From NCBI RefSeq assembly GCF_021742065.1, contig NZ_JAKKIE010000011.1, positions 13,740 to 77,739 on the forward strand: DNA of 64,000 bases. Reading direction: 5' to 3'. Both the position numbers and the translations under genes were made by a program. The notes under the pieces were generated by a model, which worked only from the letters and a program-made list of their open reading frames with translations, had not been told where the DNA came from and ran no database searches. Positions 26,663 to 37,154 of this stretch are shown here, one piece after another. This stretch comes from Rhizorhapis sp. SPR117 (GTDB taxonomy: Bacteria; Pseudomonadota; Alphaproteobacteria; Sphingomonadales; Sphingomonadaceae). The first letter of the stretch is position 1, and every line of letters begins with the position of its first letter.

Positions 26663-27592
26663 CTAACCCTCCCCATCCGCCAGGTTTTCAGGCGTCACGG
26701 CCTCGTCCTTGCTTTTTACAGCCATGGCATCCTGCGTCTGGGGTAGGCGCAAGACAAACTTGTCGGGATCGCGCATATCGAAACGTACAATCCCGCGCCC
26801 CAACAGCCGGTTGACGCCATCCATGCGGGCGAAATTGACCAGCGCCGCCGACGCCTCCCCGCTACCTTCGGGCAGGGACAACGTCTCGCCAGTCTGGAAA
26901 CGCAGATCCCAGCGGCGATTGCCCACCCATGTCGCACCAGCCAGCATCGGCTTCAGGGCCGGAGCCGCCGCCATCAATGTATTGAGCGCCGCTGTGTGCA
27001 TATTGGCATTGGGTCCAACGACCAGCGGCAGATCGGGCATGCTGGACAGATCGACCGGCTGCAACACCGTACCGCGCACGTCCACCAGACTCAGCTTTCC
27101 CTTGTTTTGCCAGACCGCCACCGGCTTGCGTTCGACAATGTCGATGACCAGTGTGTCGGGCAGGCGGCGGGATACGCGCGCATCCTCCACCCAGCCAAGC
27201 TTCATCAGGTCGCTGCGCAACTTCTCAAGATCGACCGAGGGCATGGAGCGTTCATGCTGACCCAGGGCGATGGCATACACCGGCAGTTCGTCCATCCGTT
27301 CGATGCCGCGCACTTCCACCTTTTTAACTTCGAAGCCAGCTTTGCGGGCCAAATCGGAAAATTCCTGATGCGCTATGCCGGGCAGGCCCATGAACCAGGA
27401 AAGACCGCCCAGCGATGCAGCGATCAGCAACATGATTGCCCAGGTCCCGATCTTGTGAAGCGTTACATCACTGAACGGCAAACCAGCCAAAAACCGATCG
27501 ACCCGCGACCGGCGCTTAAGAGAGCGTCCGGGCGACTTGCGTTTGCCCTTGCGACTGGTTGCACCGCCGCGCCTGATCGTTGCCGCGCTCAT
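26663..27592 (-). CDS. ftsQ: cell division protein FtsQ
   Basis: 309 residues, bitopic inner membrane protein of the divisome. A basic cytoplasmic N-terminus of about 45 residues rich in Arg/Lys precedes one membrane segment (about 49-68, IGTWAIMLLIAASLGGLSWF), a POTRA domain (about 88-157, beginning FEVKKVEVRGIERM) and the FtsQ domain. It links FtsL/FtsB-type proteins to the ring. Overlaps ddl by 4 nt and precedes ftsA by 3 nt, the usual order. Confidence 0.95.
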   Translation of the reverse strand: MSAATIRRGGATSRKGKRKSPGRSLKRRSRVDRFLAGLPFSDVTLHKIGTWAIMLLIAASLGGLSWFMGLPGIAHQEFSDLARKAGFEVKKVEVRGIERMDELPVYAIALGQHERSMPSVDLEKLRSDLMKLGWVEDARVSRRLPDTLVIDIVERKPVAVWQNKGKLSLVDVRGTVLQPVDLSSMPDLPLVVGPNANMHTAALNTLMAAAPALKPMLAGATWVGNRRWDLRFQTGETLSLPEGSGEASAALVNFARMDGVNRLLGRGIVRFDMRDPDKFVLRLPQTQDAMAVKSKDEAVTPENLADGEG

Positions 27593-28509
27593 AATGCTTC
27601 CTCCACAATCTGCTCGACCAGTTCGGCGTAATCGATCCCAAGCCTTGCGGCCTGTTCGGGGACGAGGCTGAGCGGCGTCATGCCCGGCTGAGTGTTGACT
27701 TCCAGCAGGAAAAGACCCGCAAGGCCGCGTTCATCGTCCCAGCGAAAGTCCGACCGGGACGTCCCCTTGCAGCCCAGAAGCTGATGCGCCTTGAGTGCAA
27801 TCGCCTTGCAAGCCTCTGTTATGTCATCAGGAATCTCTGCCGGGCAAATATGATCCGTCATGCCGTCAGTATATTTGGCGTCGAAATCGTAAAAACCGCT
27901 CTTGGGGCACAGTTCAGTCACCAGCAAGGCCCGACCACCCAAAACAGCCGTGGTAAGCTCACGCCCACGGATGAAGGGTTCGGCGAGCAGATGATCGAAT
28001 TCCTGCCACGGCCCTGCGACATCGCGGCCAACAGGCGCCCCGTAATTACCATCCTCCGTCACAATGGCGACACCGACAGAAGACCCCTCGTTCACCGGCT
28101 TGAGCACATAGGGGCGCGGGAGCGGATCGGCGGCATAGAGGCTTTCGCTCTCCACAATCAAGCCATCGGGCATCGGAATACCGTGAGGGACGAGCGTCTG
28201 CTTGGTCAGCTGCTTGTCGATGGCGATGACCGAGGCGGCAAGACCGCTATGGGTGTATTTCAATCCCATCAGGTCCATCATGCCCTGAACAGTGCCGTCC
28301 TCACCCGGGACGCCATGCAGCGCGTTGAAAACGACATCAGGCGCGACTTCGGCGAGCCGGGCAGCGACATCATGGCCCATATCGATGCGCGTAACCTTGT
28401 GTCCCCGGCTTTCAAGCGCCCTAGCCACGCCCTCCCCACTCATCAGCGAAACGGAGCGTTCAGCGGACCAGCCGCCCATCAGCACCGCGACATGCCAGGG
28501 GCCTCTCAT
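27589..28509 (-). CDS. ddl: D-alanine--D-alanine ligase
   Basis: 306 residues, DdlB-like ATP-grasp ligase that makes the D-Ala-D-Ala dipeptide used by MurF. The N-terminal VAVLMGGWSAERSVSLMSG, the central KPVNEGSSVGVAIV and the metal-binding C-terminus LEVNTQPGMTPLSLVPEQA are diagnostic. Overlaps ftsQ by 4 nt. Upstream, a 136-nt gap holding a palindromic repeat separates it from murB, the only sizeable break inside the mur part of the cluster. Confidence 0.97.
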   Translation of the reverse strand: MRGPWHVAVLMGGWSAERSVSLMSGEGVARALESRGHKVTRIDMGHDVAARLAEVAPDVVFNALHGVPGEDGTVQGMMDLMGLKYTHSGLAASVIAIDKQLTKQTLVPHGIPMPDGLIVESESLYAADPLPRPYVLKPVNEGSSVGVAIVTEDGNYGAPVGRDVAGPWQEFDHLLAEPFIRGRELTTAVLGGRALLVTELCPKSGFYDFDAKYTDGMTDHICPAEIPDDITEACKAIALKAHQLLGCKGTSRSDFRWDDERGLAGLFLLEVNTQPGMTPLSLVPEQAARLGIDYAELVEQIVEEAL

Positions 28510-28528
28510 AAAAATACTCCATGAGGTT

Positions 28529-28618
28529 CGTCATTCCCGCGAAGACAGGAATCCATCCCCTGACCCATCCGCCAGACGCGCAGTCGGGAGATGGATCCCC
28601 GCCTTCGCGGGGATGACG
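28529..28618. repeat. REP-like palindromic element, copy 1 (ddl-murB gap)
   Basis: Terminal arms CGTCATTCCCGCGAAG (28529-28544) and CTTCGCGGGGATGACG (28603-28618) are inverted repeats with one mismatch; the inner part includes GGGAGATGGATCCCCGCC. A second copy with the same right half lies at 46590-46679. Elements of this sequence type are scattered in many proteobacterial genomes. Confidence 0.85.
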
Positions 28619-28645
28619 AAGAATATGTGGCAGGGGATATGCTAC

Positions 28646-29548
28646 TCATCTCTTCACCCCGATGCGCTGAATTTCCCAATCCAGCGTGATGCCGCTCTTT
28701 TCCTTCACTCTTGCGCGCACATCCTCGCCCAGCGCCTCAATGTCGGCACTCGTTGCGCCGCCAAGGTTCAAAAGGAAATTGCAGTGTTTCTCCGACACCT
28801 GCGCCGCGCCTCTGGTCAGGCCCCGGCAACCCGCTTCATCAATCAGGCGCCATGCCTTGTCGTCGTCCGGATTCTTGAAGGTCGATCCGCCCGTGCGCGA
28901 ACGCAGCGGTTGGGATGCCTCGCGTTCGGCGGCGATGCGGTCCATTTCCGCACCGATCACCGCTGAGTCACCGGGCGCCCCTTCAAACAGCGCTTCGACA
29001 ACGACGCATCCTTGGGGAAGCTCACTATGGCGATAGCTGTAACCAAGACGATCAGCTTCCCAAGTCTCAATCCGGCCATCGCGTAGAACCAGCGTGCATT
29101 CGATCAGGATGTCGCTGGCTTCGCGGCCATAAGCACCCGCGTTCATCCGCACCGCGCCACCGACGGTGCCCGGAATGCCGCGCAGAAATTCAAGGCCCGC
29201 GATCCCCGCATCGCGCGCGGCGCTCGCCACGCTGATGCCCATGGCGGCGGCCCCCGCACGGATGCGATTGCCGGGTTCGACCACCACCTTGGCCATGGCT
29301 TTGGGCAGGCGAACAACCACACCAGCCACGCCACCATCGCGAACGATCAGATTGGACCCGACCCCAACCGGCAAGACCGGAACGGAAGGATCGAGGTCCC
29401 GAAGGAACCCCGCCAGATCGTCAACATCCTTTGGCCGCACCAGATATTCCGCCGGGCCGCCGGTGCGGAACCAGATGAAGTCGGCAAGGCTGCCCTTTTC
29501 CTCTATACTGCCATGAAGGCGAGGAAGGGTGGCAAGGCCATTCATCAT
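28646..29548 (-). CDS. murB: UDP-N-acetylmuramate dehydrogenase
   Basis: 300 residues. FAD enzyme that reduces enolpyruvyl-UDP-GlcNAc to UDP-MurNAc. FAD-binding landmarks are [28 protein letters not shown] and [20 protein letters not shown]; the catalytic serine is in [10 protein letters not shown] and the C-terminal Glu in [10 protein letters not shown]. The start at 29548 overlaps the TGA of murC (ATGA); a second ATG follows immediately. It is followed by a repeat-bearing gap before ddl. Confidence 0.97.
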   Translation of the reverse strand: MMNGLATLPRLHGSIEEKGSLADFIWFRTGGPAEYLVRPKDVDDLAGFLRDLDPSVPVLPVGVGSNLIVRDGGVAGVVVRLPKAMAKVVVEPGNRIRAGAAAMGISVASAARDAGIAGLEFLRGIPGTVGGAVRMNAGAYGREASDILIECTLVLRDGRIETWEADRLGYSYRHSELPQGCVVVEALFEGAPGDSAVIGAEMDRIAAEREASQPLRSRTGGSTFKNPDDDKAWRLIDEAGCRGLTRGAAQVSEKHCNFLLNLGGATSADIEALGEDVRARVKEKSGITLDWEIQRIGVKR

Positions 29549-30972
29549 GCGGGAACGCCCCGTTTCGCCTTGATGGCGTCGGCAAGGCCCGCTGCCCATT
29601 TGGTGATATCGCCCGCGCCAAGGCAAATGATCATGTCGTTGGGTTCAATCTGCGCCGCGAGCTTTTCCGCCAGATCGTCGACATTCTCGATAGTCGCCAC
29701 CGAACGATGACCCCGCCGTCGCAGGCCCGCAACCAGCTCTGCCGAATCGACACCCTCAATAGGCGCTTCGCCCGCCGCATAGACGGGCGCGGCATAAACA
29801 ATGTCCGCATCGTTGAACGCCTGCTTGAATTCAGCCATCAAGTCGTGGAGGCGCGTATAGCGGTGTGGCTGGACAACCGCGATCACCCGACCCTGCGCGC
29901 CTTCACGTGCAGCGGCCAGCACGGCGCGGATTTCGACGGGGTGATGACCATAATCGTCGATGACCGACACCTTGCCGCCGGGCAGGTCAATCTCGCCGAC
30001 CTTGGTAAAGCGTCGCTTAACGCCCCCAAATTGCGCGAAGCCGTTCTGAATGGTCACATCGTCAATGCCCATGTGCAACGCAACGCCGACCGCAGCCATG
30101 GCATTGAGGACATTGTGGCGACCCGGCATTGGCATTTCGATGCCGTCGATCCGTCGCATGGAGCCGTCGCGCTCGCGGATCACGACATCAAAGCGGTTGC
30201 CGCCGGGAACCGGCTGCACATTTTCACCGCGAATATCGGCCTGTGCTGAAAAACCATAAGTCACGATCCGGCGATCCTGCACGCGCGGCAGTATTGCCTG
30301 CACCTCCGGATGGTCCAGGCACAATAAAGCCGCGCCATAAAAGGGGACGTTTTCGACGAATTCGACGAAGGCATCCTTTACTTTGTCGAAGCTGCCATAA
30401 TGGTCGAGATGTTCCGGATCGATGTTGGTCACCACCGCAATGGTGCCATCGAGGCGCAGAAAACTGCCGTCGCTTTCGTCGGCTTCCACCACCATCCAGT
30501 CGCTCGCACCCAGGCGCGCATTGGAACCATATTGATTGATGATCCCGCCATTGATGACGGTGGCGTCGATGCCACCTGCATCCAGCAAGGCGGCAACCAT
30601 CGACGTGGTGGTCGTTTTGCCATGCGTGCCCGCAATCGCAACCGTCGATTTAAGGCGCATAAGCTCAGCCAGCATTTCGGCGCGGCGAACAACCGGAATG
30701 CGGTTTTCAAGCGCCAGATCGACCTCAGGATTGCCGCGCTTGATCGCGGTTGAAGTGACGACAACAGTGGCATCGCCCAGATTTTCGGCCTTGTGGCCGA
30801 TCATCACCTTGATCCCCTTGTCGCGCAGGCCTTGCACCACATACCCTTCGGCAATGTCGGAACCCTGCACCTTGTAACCCATATTGTGCATCACTTCGGC
30901 AATACCCGACATGCCAATGCCGCCGATACCGATGAAGTGAATGGTGCCTATGTCCGTCGCAACGCCCCTCAT
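29545..30972 (-). CDS. murC: UDP-N-acetylmuramate--L-alanine ligase
   Basis: 475 residues. Adds L-Ala to UDP-MurNAc. The N-terminal Rossmann segment [18 protein letters not shown] is specific to MurC, the ATP loop GTHGKTTT is at 115-122, and [10 protein letters not shown] and [10 protein letters not shown] lie in the C-terminal domain. Overlaps murG by 4 nt upstream and murB by 4 nt downstream. Confidence 0.98.
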   Translation of the reverse strand: MRGVATDIGTIHFIGIGGIGMSGIAEVMHNMGYKVQGSDIAEGYVVQGLRDKGIKVMIGHKAENLGDATVVVTSTAIKRGNPEVDLALENRIPVVRRAEMLAELMRLKSTVAIAGTHGKTTTTSMVAALLDAGGIDATVINGGIINQYGSNARLGASDWMVVEADESDGSFLRLDGTIAVVTNIDPEHLDHYGSFDKVKDAFVEFVENVPFYGAALLCLDHPEVQAILPRVQDRRIVTYGFSAQADIRGENVQPVPGGNRFDVVIRERDGSMRRIDGIEMPMPGRHNVLNAMAAVGVALHMGIDDVTIQNGFAQFGGVKRRFTKVGEIDLPGGKVSVIDDYGHHPVEIRAVLAAAREGAQGRVIAVVQPHRYTRLHDLMAEFKQAFNDADIVYAAPVYAAGEAPIEGVDSAELVAGLRRRGHRSVATIENVDDLAEKLAAQIEPNDMIICLGAGDITKWAAGLADAIKAKRGVPA

Positions 30973-32141
30973 GCCGGAATTCCCTGCATGTTGATGGCAG
31001 GCCGTATTTTCTGTGTACGAACACGCAATGGATCGTTCATGATCGGCGCAGAGCCAATGCTTTCAAGCAGATCGGCAAGATCGCGCGCCGCATTGGGACG
31101 GCCGCAGTTTTTTGCGCGCCGCGCGGCGTTTTGAAGCGCGCCGGGTTCCAGCGCCAGTTTTTGCATTTGTTTGGCAAGCTCCACAGGGGTGAATTTCGAT
31201 TGCGGAATTGACCGCGCGCCGCCGCTGGCGACCATTTCGCGGACATTCACGGTCTGGTGATCATCCATCGCGCTGGGCAACGGAACCAGAATGGCGGGGC
31301 GTCCAGCGGCCGTCAATTCGGCAATGGTCGATGCCCCCGCACGTGCGACGACCAGATGCGACCAGCCAAGCCGTTCGGGCAGATCGGGCAAATAGGTGGC
31401 AAGGTCGGCCGGAATTTCCAGCTCCGCATAGCGTTCACGTACCTTTTCAATGTCCTCGACCCGGCATTGCTGTGTCACCTGCAACCGGCGGCGCAGCGCG
31501 ATGGGCAAAAGGCCAAGTCCTTCCGGCACGACACTTGACAATATGCTGGCCCCCTGACTGCCTCCGGTCACCAGCAAGCGGAAAACACTATCCTCGTTGA
31601 ACGTGGGAAAAGCCTCGTCACGCAACGCCAGCACCGCCTCACGAACCGGATTGCCGACCAGATGCACCTTGTCCATAAACTTGTCGGCCAGCCGTTCAAC
31701 ATCGGGATAGGCGGTCGCAATGGCATTGACCCTGCGCGCCAGCAAACGATTGACCCGGCCAAGCACGGCATTCTGCTCGTGCACAACCGTCGGGATATTC
31801 TCTTTCAATGCGGCCAATAGCGCGGGAAGCGCGGGATAGCCGCCAAAACCGACCACGACCGAAGGCTCAAAAGTTTCATAAAGACGCCGGGCCATATCAC
31901 GTCCGGCCTTGATATTGCGCAATCCCTTCAGCCAGCCGACCGGACCGCCCGCCATCCGCCCGGCGGGAATGATGTGCGTTTGCCCACGGTCGAATATGCC
32001 GGGGATCTTTGCGCCGCGTTCATCAGTGACCAAGGCGACGTGATGGCCGCGCTCCATCAATTCCACCGCGACCGCATGTGCCGGGATCATATGGCCGCCG
32101 GTTCCTCCGGCTGCCAGCACATAGTGGCGGGAAAGGGTCAT
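30969..32141 (-). CDS. murG: undecaprenyldiphospho-muramoylpentapeptide beta-N-acetylglucosaminyltransferase
   Basis: 390 residues. Makes lipid II from lipid I at the inner face of the membrane. The donor-independent loop [12 protein letters not shown] opens the protein, [13 protein letters not shown] and [17 protein letters not shown] follow, and the UDP-GlcNAc site contains [11 protein letters not shown] and [18 protein letters not shown]. The start at 32141 overlaps the ftsW stop (ATGA), which rules out the longer upstream ATGs. Confidence 0.97.
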   Translation of the reverse strand: MTLSRHYVLAAGGTGGHMIPAHAVAVELMERGHHVALVTDERGAKIPGIFDRGQTHIIPAGRMAGGPVGWLKGLRNIKAGRDMARRLYETFEPSVVVGFGGYPALPALLAALKENIPTVVHEQNAVLGRVNRLLARRVNAIATAYPDVERLADKFMDKVHLVGNPVREAVLALRDEAFPTFNEDSVFRLLVTGGSQGASILSSVVPEGLGLLPIALRRRLQVTQQCRVEDIEKVRERYAELEIPADLATYLPDLPERLGWSHLVVARAGASTIAELTAAGRPAILVPLPSAMDDHQTVNVREMVASGGARSIPQSKFTPVELAKQMQKLALEPGALQNAARRAKNCGRPNAARDLADLLESIGSAPIMNDPLRVRTQKIRPAINMQGIPA

Positions 32142-33382
32142 CGTCCGCTCCATTTGACGACATAGGGAGAACGCACCAGATAGGGGTTGCGCCGCGTAAA
32201 CGCCAGCAACAACCCGATACCGATACACAGGGCAATCATAGAGGAACCCCCATAGCTGATAAAGGGCAGCGTCATCCCTTTTGACGGAAAAATCTGGGTA
32301 TTGACGCCCATGTTGATGATCGCCTGCAGCCCAAATTGCGTGGCGAGACCGGCAGTGGCAAGAATGATAAAATTATCCTCTTCGTCCAGAAGTTTCAGGA
32401 ACACTCGCACAATGATGGCAAGGTAGACACAGGCAATGGCAATGCAGGCAAGCAAGCCGAATTCTTCGCCAATCACCGAAAAGATATAATCGGTATGGGC
32501 TTCAGGCAGGCGGAATTTGGCGACCCCGCTGCCAGGTCCAACCCCCAACAGCCCGCCGCCGGTTATTGCGGTGCGGGCGCTTTCGACCTGATAGGCATCG
32601 CCCTGCCCCAACAGCCAGGTGTTGATGCGCTGCGTCGCCACCGGGTAAAAGAGGTAGGCCGCAACCAGGCCGCTGACACCCACCCCAACGAGAAAACTGA
32701 TCCACCGCGCCGACATGCCGGCAAGCAGCATGAGTGAAAGCCATGCCGAACAGAAAATAACCGTCTGCCCAAGGTCCGGCTGATTCATCAAAAGAAAGGA
32801 GATGAAAGCAGTCAGGCTGGCCGAAATCGGTATCACGGGCAAGGTCCTGTCCTTGCTACGTAACGACAATAGCCAGGCGAGGCTGACGACAAAAGCGGGT
32901 TTGAGAAACTCCGACGGCTGAAATCGGAAGATACCGCTCCCCAGCCATCGCGTCGCGCCGTTGACCGTCGTTCCGACCAGCGGCACCATGATCAGCAATA
33001 TCGTGAACAGGATTGCCAGATAAATGGCCAGACGGCGGGCCTGCATCCGGGGCAGCATCGATATGACCAGCATCACCGGCACCCCCAGCCCGACCCAGAG
33101 AAGCTGTCTGTAAAAATAGTAAAGCGGGTCAAGACTGACCCTGTCCGTCGAAAGCGTTTGCGAAGCAACGGGCGATGCCGCCGCCACAGCGACAAGGCCG
33201 ATGGCTATCAGGATGCTGATGAGGAAAAGCAACACCCGGTCGATTTCCCAGAACCAGAGGCCCAATGGCGTGCGGTCGCGTGGCAGCGTGATCCCGCGTC
33301 GGGGGCGCACAAACGGCGGCGGCGGCGCGATCGAAGTTGCCTGACTGATGCTGCCGGTCATATCAGGATCGCCCTCAGCCAT
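32138..33382 (-). CDS. ftsW: SEDS peptidoglycan glycosyltransferase FtsW
   Basis: 414 residues with about ten membrane helices after a cytoplasmic Pro-rich N-terminus (about 50 residues). SEDS signatures are FQPSEFLKPAFVV, LLMNQPDLGQTVIF and the C-terminal GMTLPFISYGGSSMIAL. FtsW polymerises lipid II with its partner transpeptidase FtsI, encoded in the same cluster. It shares one base with the end of murD and overlaps murG by 4 nt. Confidence 0.96.
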   Translation of the reverse strand: MAEGDPDMTGSISQATSIAPPPPFVRPRRGITLPRDRTPLGLWFWEIDRVLLFLISILIAIGLVAVAAASPVASQTLSTDRVSLDPLYYFYRQLLWVGLGVPVMLVISMLPRMQARRLAIYLAILFTILLIMVPLVGTTVNGATRWLGSGIFRFQPSEFLKPAFVVSLAWLLSLRSKDRTLPVIPISASLTAFISFLLMNQPDLGQTVIFCSAWLSLMLLAGMSARWISFLVGVGVSGLVAAYLFYPVATQRINTWLLGQGDAYQVESARTAITGGGLLGVGPGSGVAKFRLPEAHTDYIFSVIGEEFGLLACIAIACVYLAIIVRVFLKLLDEEDNFIILATAGLATQFGLQAIINMGVNTQIFPSKGMTLPFISYGGSSMIALCIGIGLLLAFTRRNPYLVRSPYVVKWSGR

Positions 33383-34683
33383 CAGTCAATGGCCTCCACG
33401 GCGGCGCGAAATGCATCGCCACGCGCTTCAAAATCGCGGAACTGATCGAAAGAGGCACAGGCAGGCGACAACAGGACGACATCTCCCGACCGCGCCACCC
33501 GCGCGGCGCGGCGTACCGCGGTAATCAGCAATTCGCTGTCGTCGACGGGCATGACCGGACGCAGAATGTCGGCAAAAAGCGGTCCCGCTTCGCCTATCGT
33601 ATATGCACTGGCGACATTGGCGAAATAGGGCGCGCATTCATCCAGATCGTCAGACTTGGCGAGGCCGCCCAATATCCAGTGAATACGCGCACGCCCATCG
33701 ACAGGCGGATAGGCTGCAAGCGCAGGCGCGGTAGAGGCCGGATTGGTCGCCTTGCTATCATTGACGTACAGGACGCCATTCTTTTCCGCGATGCGTTCCA
33801 TGCGATGCGGCAGGCTGGAATAGGTTTTGAGCGCGGATCGGGCATCGGCATCGTTGATCCCCAATGCATGCGCGACGGCCAGGGCGACAGCAGCATTCTG
33901 CGCGTTATGCGGCCCCTGCAAGGCGGGCCATTGCGCCTGATCTGCAGCGGCGATCATGCCGGAATTGACCGGCACCAGGCGGCTTTGAACCCCCGCGGCA
34001 ATGAGGCGGCTTGGGTCATCTTCCATCGCGATCACGGCGACATGCTGCGGCGATTGCATCGAAAACAGCCGCTCCTTCGAGGCGCAATAGGCATCAAAGC
34101 CGTCATAGCGGTCCAGATGATCAGGTGTGATATTCAGCAGAACGGCAACATCCGCGTCAAGGCTGTAGGTCAGATCGATCTGATAGCTCGACAGTTCCAG
34201 AACGTAGACACCGCCTTTGGGCAACGGGTCCTGGCCAAGGATCGGCAGGCCGATATTGCCACCCATCATCGTCGGGATACCGGCGGCACCGATGATATGG
34301 TGGATAAGCGCTGTCGATGTCGACTTGCCATTGGTGCCGGTGATAGCGACAATATGATGTGGCGGCAGGCTGGGTCGGGCAAGCGCGAACAGTTCGATGT
34401 CGCCAATGACGGGCACCTCGGCTTCCCGCGCCTTGCCCGTAATCGGGTGGCGGTTCAGGGGTACGCCGGGGGAAACAACCACGCCATCGAAACCGGTAAG
34501 GTCCATGGTGAGGGGATCAGCGATCTCCGCCTTGCCGACAACGCTCAGCCGCGCTTCTTCGCGATTGTCCCAGGCAACGACATGCGCGCCACTGGCCGCC
34601 AGTGCCTCCACCGTTGCAAGGCCGGAGCGGGCAAGGCCCAGAACGGCATATCTCTTTCCGGCAAAGGCGGGGCTGACGATCAC
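33382..34683 (-). CDS. murD: UDP-N-acetylmuramoylalanine--D-glutamate ligase
   Basis: 433 residues. Adds D-Glu to UDP-MurNAc-L-Ala. N-terminal [19 protein letters not shown], the ATP loop [11 protein letters not shown] at 116 onward, [11 protein letters not shown], and the third-domain [18 protein letters not shown] are diagnostic for MurD. Start overlaps the end of mraY by 4 nt. Normal length. Confidence 0.97.
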   Translation of the reverse strand: MIVSPAFAGKRYAVLGLARSGLATVEALAASGAHVVAWDNREEARLSVVGKAEIADPLTMDLTGFDGVVVSPGVPLNRHPITGKAREAEVPVIGDIELFALARPSLPPHHIVAITGTNGKSTSTALIHHIIGAAGIPTMMGGNIGLPILGQDPLPKGGVYVLELSSYQIDLTYSLDADVAVLLNITPDHLDRYDGFDAYCASKERLFSMQSPQHVAVIAMEDDPSRLIAAGVQSRLVPVNSGMIAAADQAQWPALQGPHNAQNAAVALAVAHALGINDADARSALKTYSSLPHRMERIAEKNGVLYVNDSKATNPASTAPALAAYPPVDGRARIHWILGGLAKSDDLDECAPYFANVASAYTIGEAGPLFADILRPVMPVDDSELLITAVRRAARVARSGDVVLLSPACASFDQFRDFEARGDAFRAAVEAID

Positions 34684-35750
34684 CGGATCTTCAACGTGGA
34701 TAGGCCCGCAAGCGCCAGAACGATGGAAATGATCCAGAAACGGATCACCACAGTTGGTTCCGACCAGCCAAGCTGTTCAAAATGATGATGGATCGGAGCC
34801 ATTTTAAAAACGCGCTTGCCCGTGCGTTTGAAGAAAAAGACCTGAATGATGACCGACGCGGCCTCCAGCACGAACAAACCGCCGACGATGGCAAGAACGA
34901 TTTCATGCCGGACCGTAACAGCGATCACACCCAGCGCTCCGCCCAGGGCAAGACTGCCTGTATCGCCCATGAAAACGGCGGCAGGCGGGGCATTATACCA
35001 AAGAAAAGCAAGTCCCGCTCCGATAATCGCGCCCAGCAAGATGGTCAGGTCACCCGCACCCGGCACATGCGGAATGCCCAGATAATGCGCATAGTCCGCC
35101 CGGCCGACAATATAGGCGATCAGCATGAAGGCGACGCTGGCGACGATCACCGGCATGGTCGCCAATCCGTCAAGTCCGTCGGTCAGATTGACGGCATTTC
35201 CGGCGCCCACAATCACGAAGGCCGCGAAAACATAATAAAACGGACCCAGATCAATCGCCGGGCCATTCCAGAATGGCACATAGAGCGCAGTGCCCGTCTG
35301 ACTGATGATCAACCACGCGGCGCCACCCGCAATCAGGAATTCCGCGAGCAGGCGAACCCGGCCCGGCACCCCCTTGTGACTGGATTTGCTGACCTTGTCA
35401 TAGTCGTCGAGAAATCCGATAGCCCCAAACCCCAGCGTCACAAAGACGCAGGCCCACACATAGATGTTCGACAAATCCATCCATAAGAACACCGACACCG
35501 CAATCGCGGTCAGGATCATCAACCCGCCCATGGTTGGCGTGCCGCGCTTGGCAAAATGGCTTTGCGGTCCGTCTTCACGAATCGGCTGCCCTTTCCCCTG
35601 ACGCACACGCAGCCAGCCAATGAATTTCGGACCGACCAGCAGGCCAAGAAAAAGCGCCGTCGCCACCGCCGCACCAGTGCGAAAGCTGAGATAACGGACC
35701 AGATTGAAAACGCCTTCAAAGTCCAGTGCCTGGGCCAGCAGATATAGCAT
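34680..35750 (-). CDS. mraY: phospho-N-acetylmuramoyl-pentapeptide transferase
   Basis: 356 residues, about ten membrane segments. Transfers phospho-MurNAc-pentapeptide to undecaprenyl phosphate, giving lipid I. Conserved catalytic segments are [40 protein letters not shown] and [15 protein letters not shown]. It shares a base with the stop of murF and overlaps murD by 4 nt. Confidence 0.98.
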   Translation of the reverse strand: MLYLLAQALDFEGVFNLVRYLSFRTGAAVATALFLGLLVGPKFIGWLRVRQGKGQPIREDGPQSHFAKRGTPTMGGLMILTAIAVSVFLWMDLSNIYVWACVFVTLGFGAIGFLDDYDKVSKSSHKGVPGRVRLLAEFLIAGGAAWLIISQTGTALYVPFWNGPAIDLGPFYYVFAAFVIVGAGNAVNLTDGLDGLATMPVIVASVAFMLIAYIVGRADYAHYLGIPHVPGAGDLTILLGAIIGAGLAFLWYNAPPAAVFMGDTGSLALGGALGVIAVTVRHEIVLAIVGGLFVLEAASVIIQVFFFKRTGKRVFKMAPIHHHFEQLGWSEPTVVIRFWIISIVLALAGLSTLKIR

Positions 35751-37126
35751 TATTTCCCTCCGCCGGTCATCGCGGCGACAAGGCGCGATAATCCGACACT
35801 GTTCGATCCTTTGACGAGCACGGCGTCACCGGCGCGCAATTCCGATTGCAGGCGCGTGGTCGCCGCGTCCGCATCCGCCACATGCGCCAAACCGACCTTG
35901 CCTTCAAGCCGCTGCGCCAACGGCGTCATCTCCGGCCCTACAAGAATGGCGAAATTGACATTGGCCGCGCACAGTGGCTCGGCCAGACCAGCATGGAATG
36001 CCTCGCTCTCTGCGCCCAGCTCCTTCATCGCGCCCAGCACGGCCAGACGACGGACAGCCTGTTCGCGGCCAAGCTGTTTCAAGGTCGCGGCCATCGATAG
36101 TGGATTGGCATTATAGCTTTCATCGATCAACAGCGCTTCACCATCTGCAAATGGTATCCGCGTTCGTGCACCACGCCCGGGCAGGTCCGGCAATTCGGCA
36201 AGCGCCAAACCAGCCACCGCGAGGTCACCGCCCACAGTCTCCACCGCTGCCAATACCGCCAGCGCATTTGACACCCAATGTTCGCCCGGTGCGGCGATGG
36301 TCAGGCAAAGCTCTCCATCGGGCAGCTTGACCGTCACCAGCGTACCGCCATTGGCCGATATTACACGATCGACAGCGCGCACATCCGCGTCTTCGCGGAA
36401 ACCGAAAGTCACTATCTTTGCACCATGATGTTCCGCCGCGCCGGTCAGCCTTTCCACATAAGGACTGTCAGCGGGAATGATCGCCGTTCCGTCCGGCTCC
36501 AGCCCCTCGAAAATCTCCGCCTTTGCGTCGGCAATAGCCTCCATGCTCTCGAAAAAGGCCTGATGGGCGGGGGCAATCGCGGTGATAATGGCGACATCGG
36601 GACGCACAAGAGCCGTCAACGCAGACAGTTCGCCAGCATGATTCATGCCCATTTCAAAAATGCCATACAGCGCGTCACGCGGCATCCGCGCCAGGCTGAG
36701 CGGCACGCCGACATGATTATTATAGCTTTTGACCGAACGATGCACCCGGCCCGGCGCGCACCGATCAAGAGCTTGAAAAAGCGCCTCCTTGGTTCCGGTC
36801 TTGCCAACAGAACCCGTCACGCCAATGATCTTGGCCTGTGTTCGCGCACGCGCTGCCACGCCCAATGCATTCAGGGCAGCTGTCGTATCGACGACCAGTA
36901 TGTGAGGATGTTCGACCGGACGGCTGACGATCGCTCCCGCCGCCCCCGACGCGAATGCCTGTTCGACGAAGCGATGGCCATCGGTTGCCTCCCCCGAAAG
37001 CGCAATGAACAGGTCGCCCGGTCCCACTTCCCGGCTGTCGAAAGCAACCCCGGTAACGCCAAACGGCGCGGAAGCCGCGCCGCCAGTCGCCTGCGCGATT
37101 TCCGATGAGGTCCAGAGGTCGATCAT
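35750..37126 (-). CDS. murF: UDP-N-acetylmuramoyl-tripeptide--D-alanyl-D-alanine ligase
   Basis: 458 residues. Adds the D-Ala-D-Ala made by Ddl to UDP-MurNAc-tripeptide. The ATP loop is [10 protein letters not shown] at 105-114, typical of MurF rather than MurE, with [13 protein letters not shown] and [13 protein letters not shown] following, and [15 protein letters not shown]. The start at 37126 has AGGAAGGGG upstream and avoids the long overlap with murE that earlier ATGs would need; a 28-nt gap to murE remains. Confidence 0.96.
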   Translation of the reverse strand: MIDLWTSSEIAQATGGAASAPFGVTGVAFDSREVGPGDLFIALSGEATDGHRFVEQAFASGAAGAIVSRPVEHPHILVVDTTAALNALGVAARARTQAKIIGVTGSVGKTGTKEALFQALDRCAPGRVHRSVKSYNNHVGVPLSLARMPRDALYGIFEMGMNHAGELSALTALVRPDVAIITAIAPAHQAFFESMEAIADAKAEIFEGLEPDGTAIIPADSPYVERLTGAAEHHGAKIVTFGFREDADVRAVDRVISANGGTLVTVKLPDGELCLTIAAPGEHWVSNALAVLAAVETVGGDLAVAGLALAELPDLPGRGARTRIPFADGEALLIDESYNANPLSMAATLKQLGREQAVRRLAVLGAMKELGAESEAFHAGLAEPLCAANVNFAILVGPEMTPLAQRLEGKVGLAHVADADAATTRLQSELRAGDAVLVKGSNSVGLSRLVAAMTGGGK

Positions 37127-37154
37127 GCCAACCCCTTCCTGTTTGAAGCCGCCT

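Noticed and set aside
33679..34785. 368-codon plus-strand frame across murD and mraY
   Set aside because: Crosses two certain genes on the other strand and has the composition of an antisense frame.
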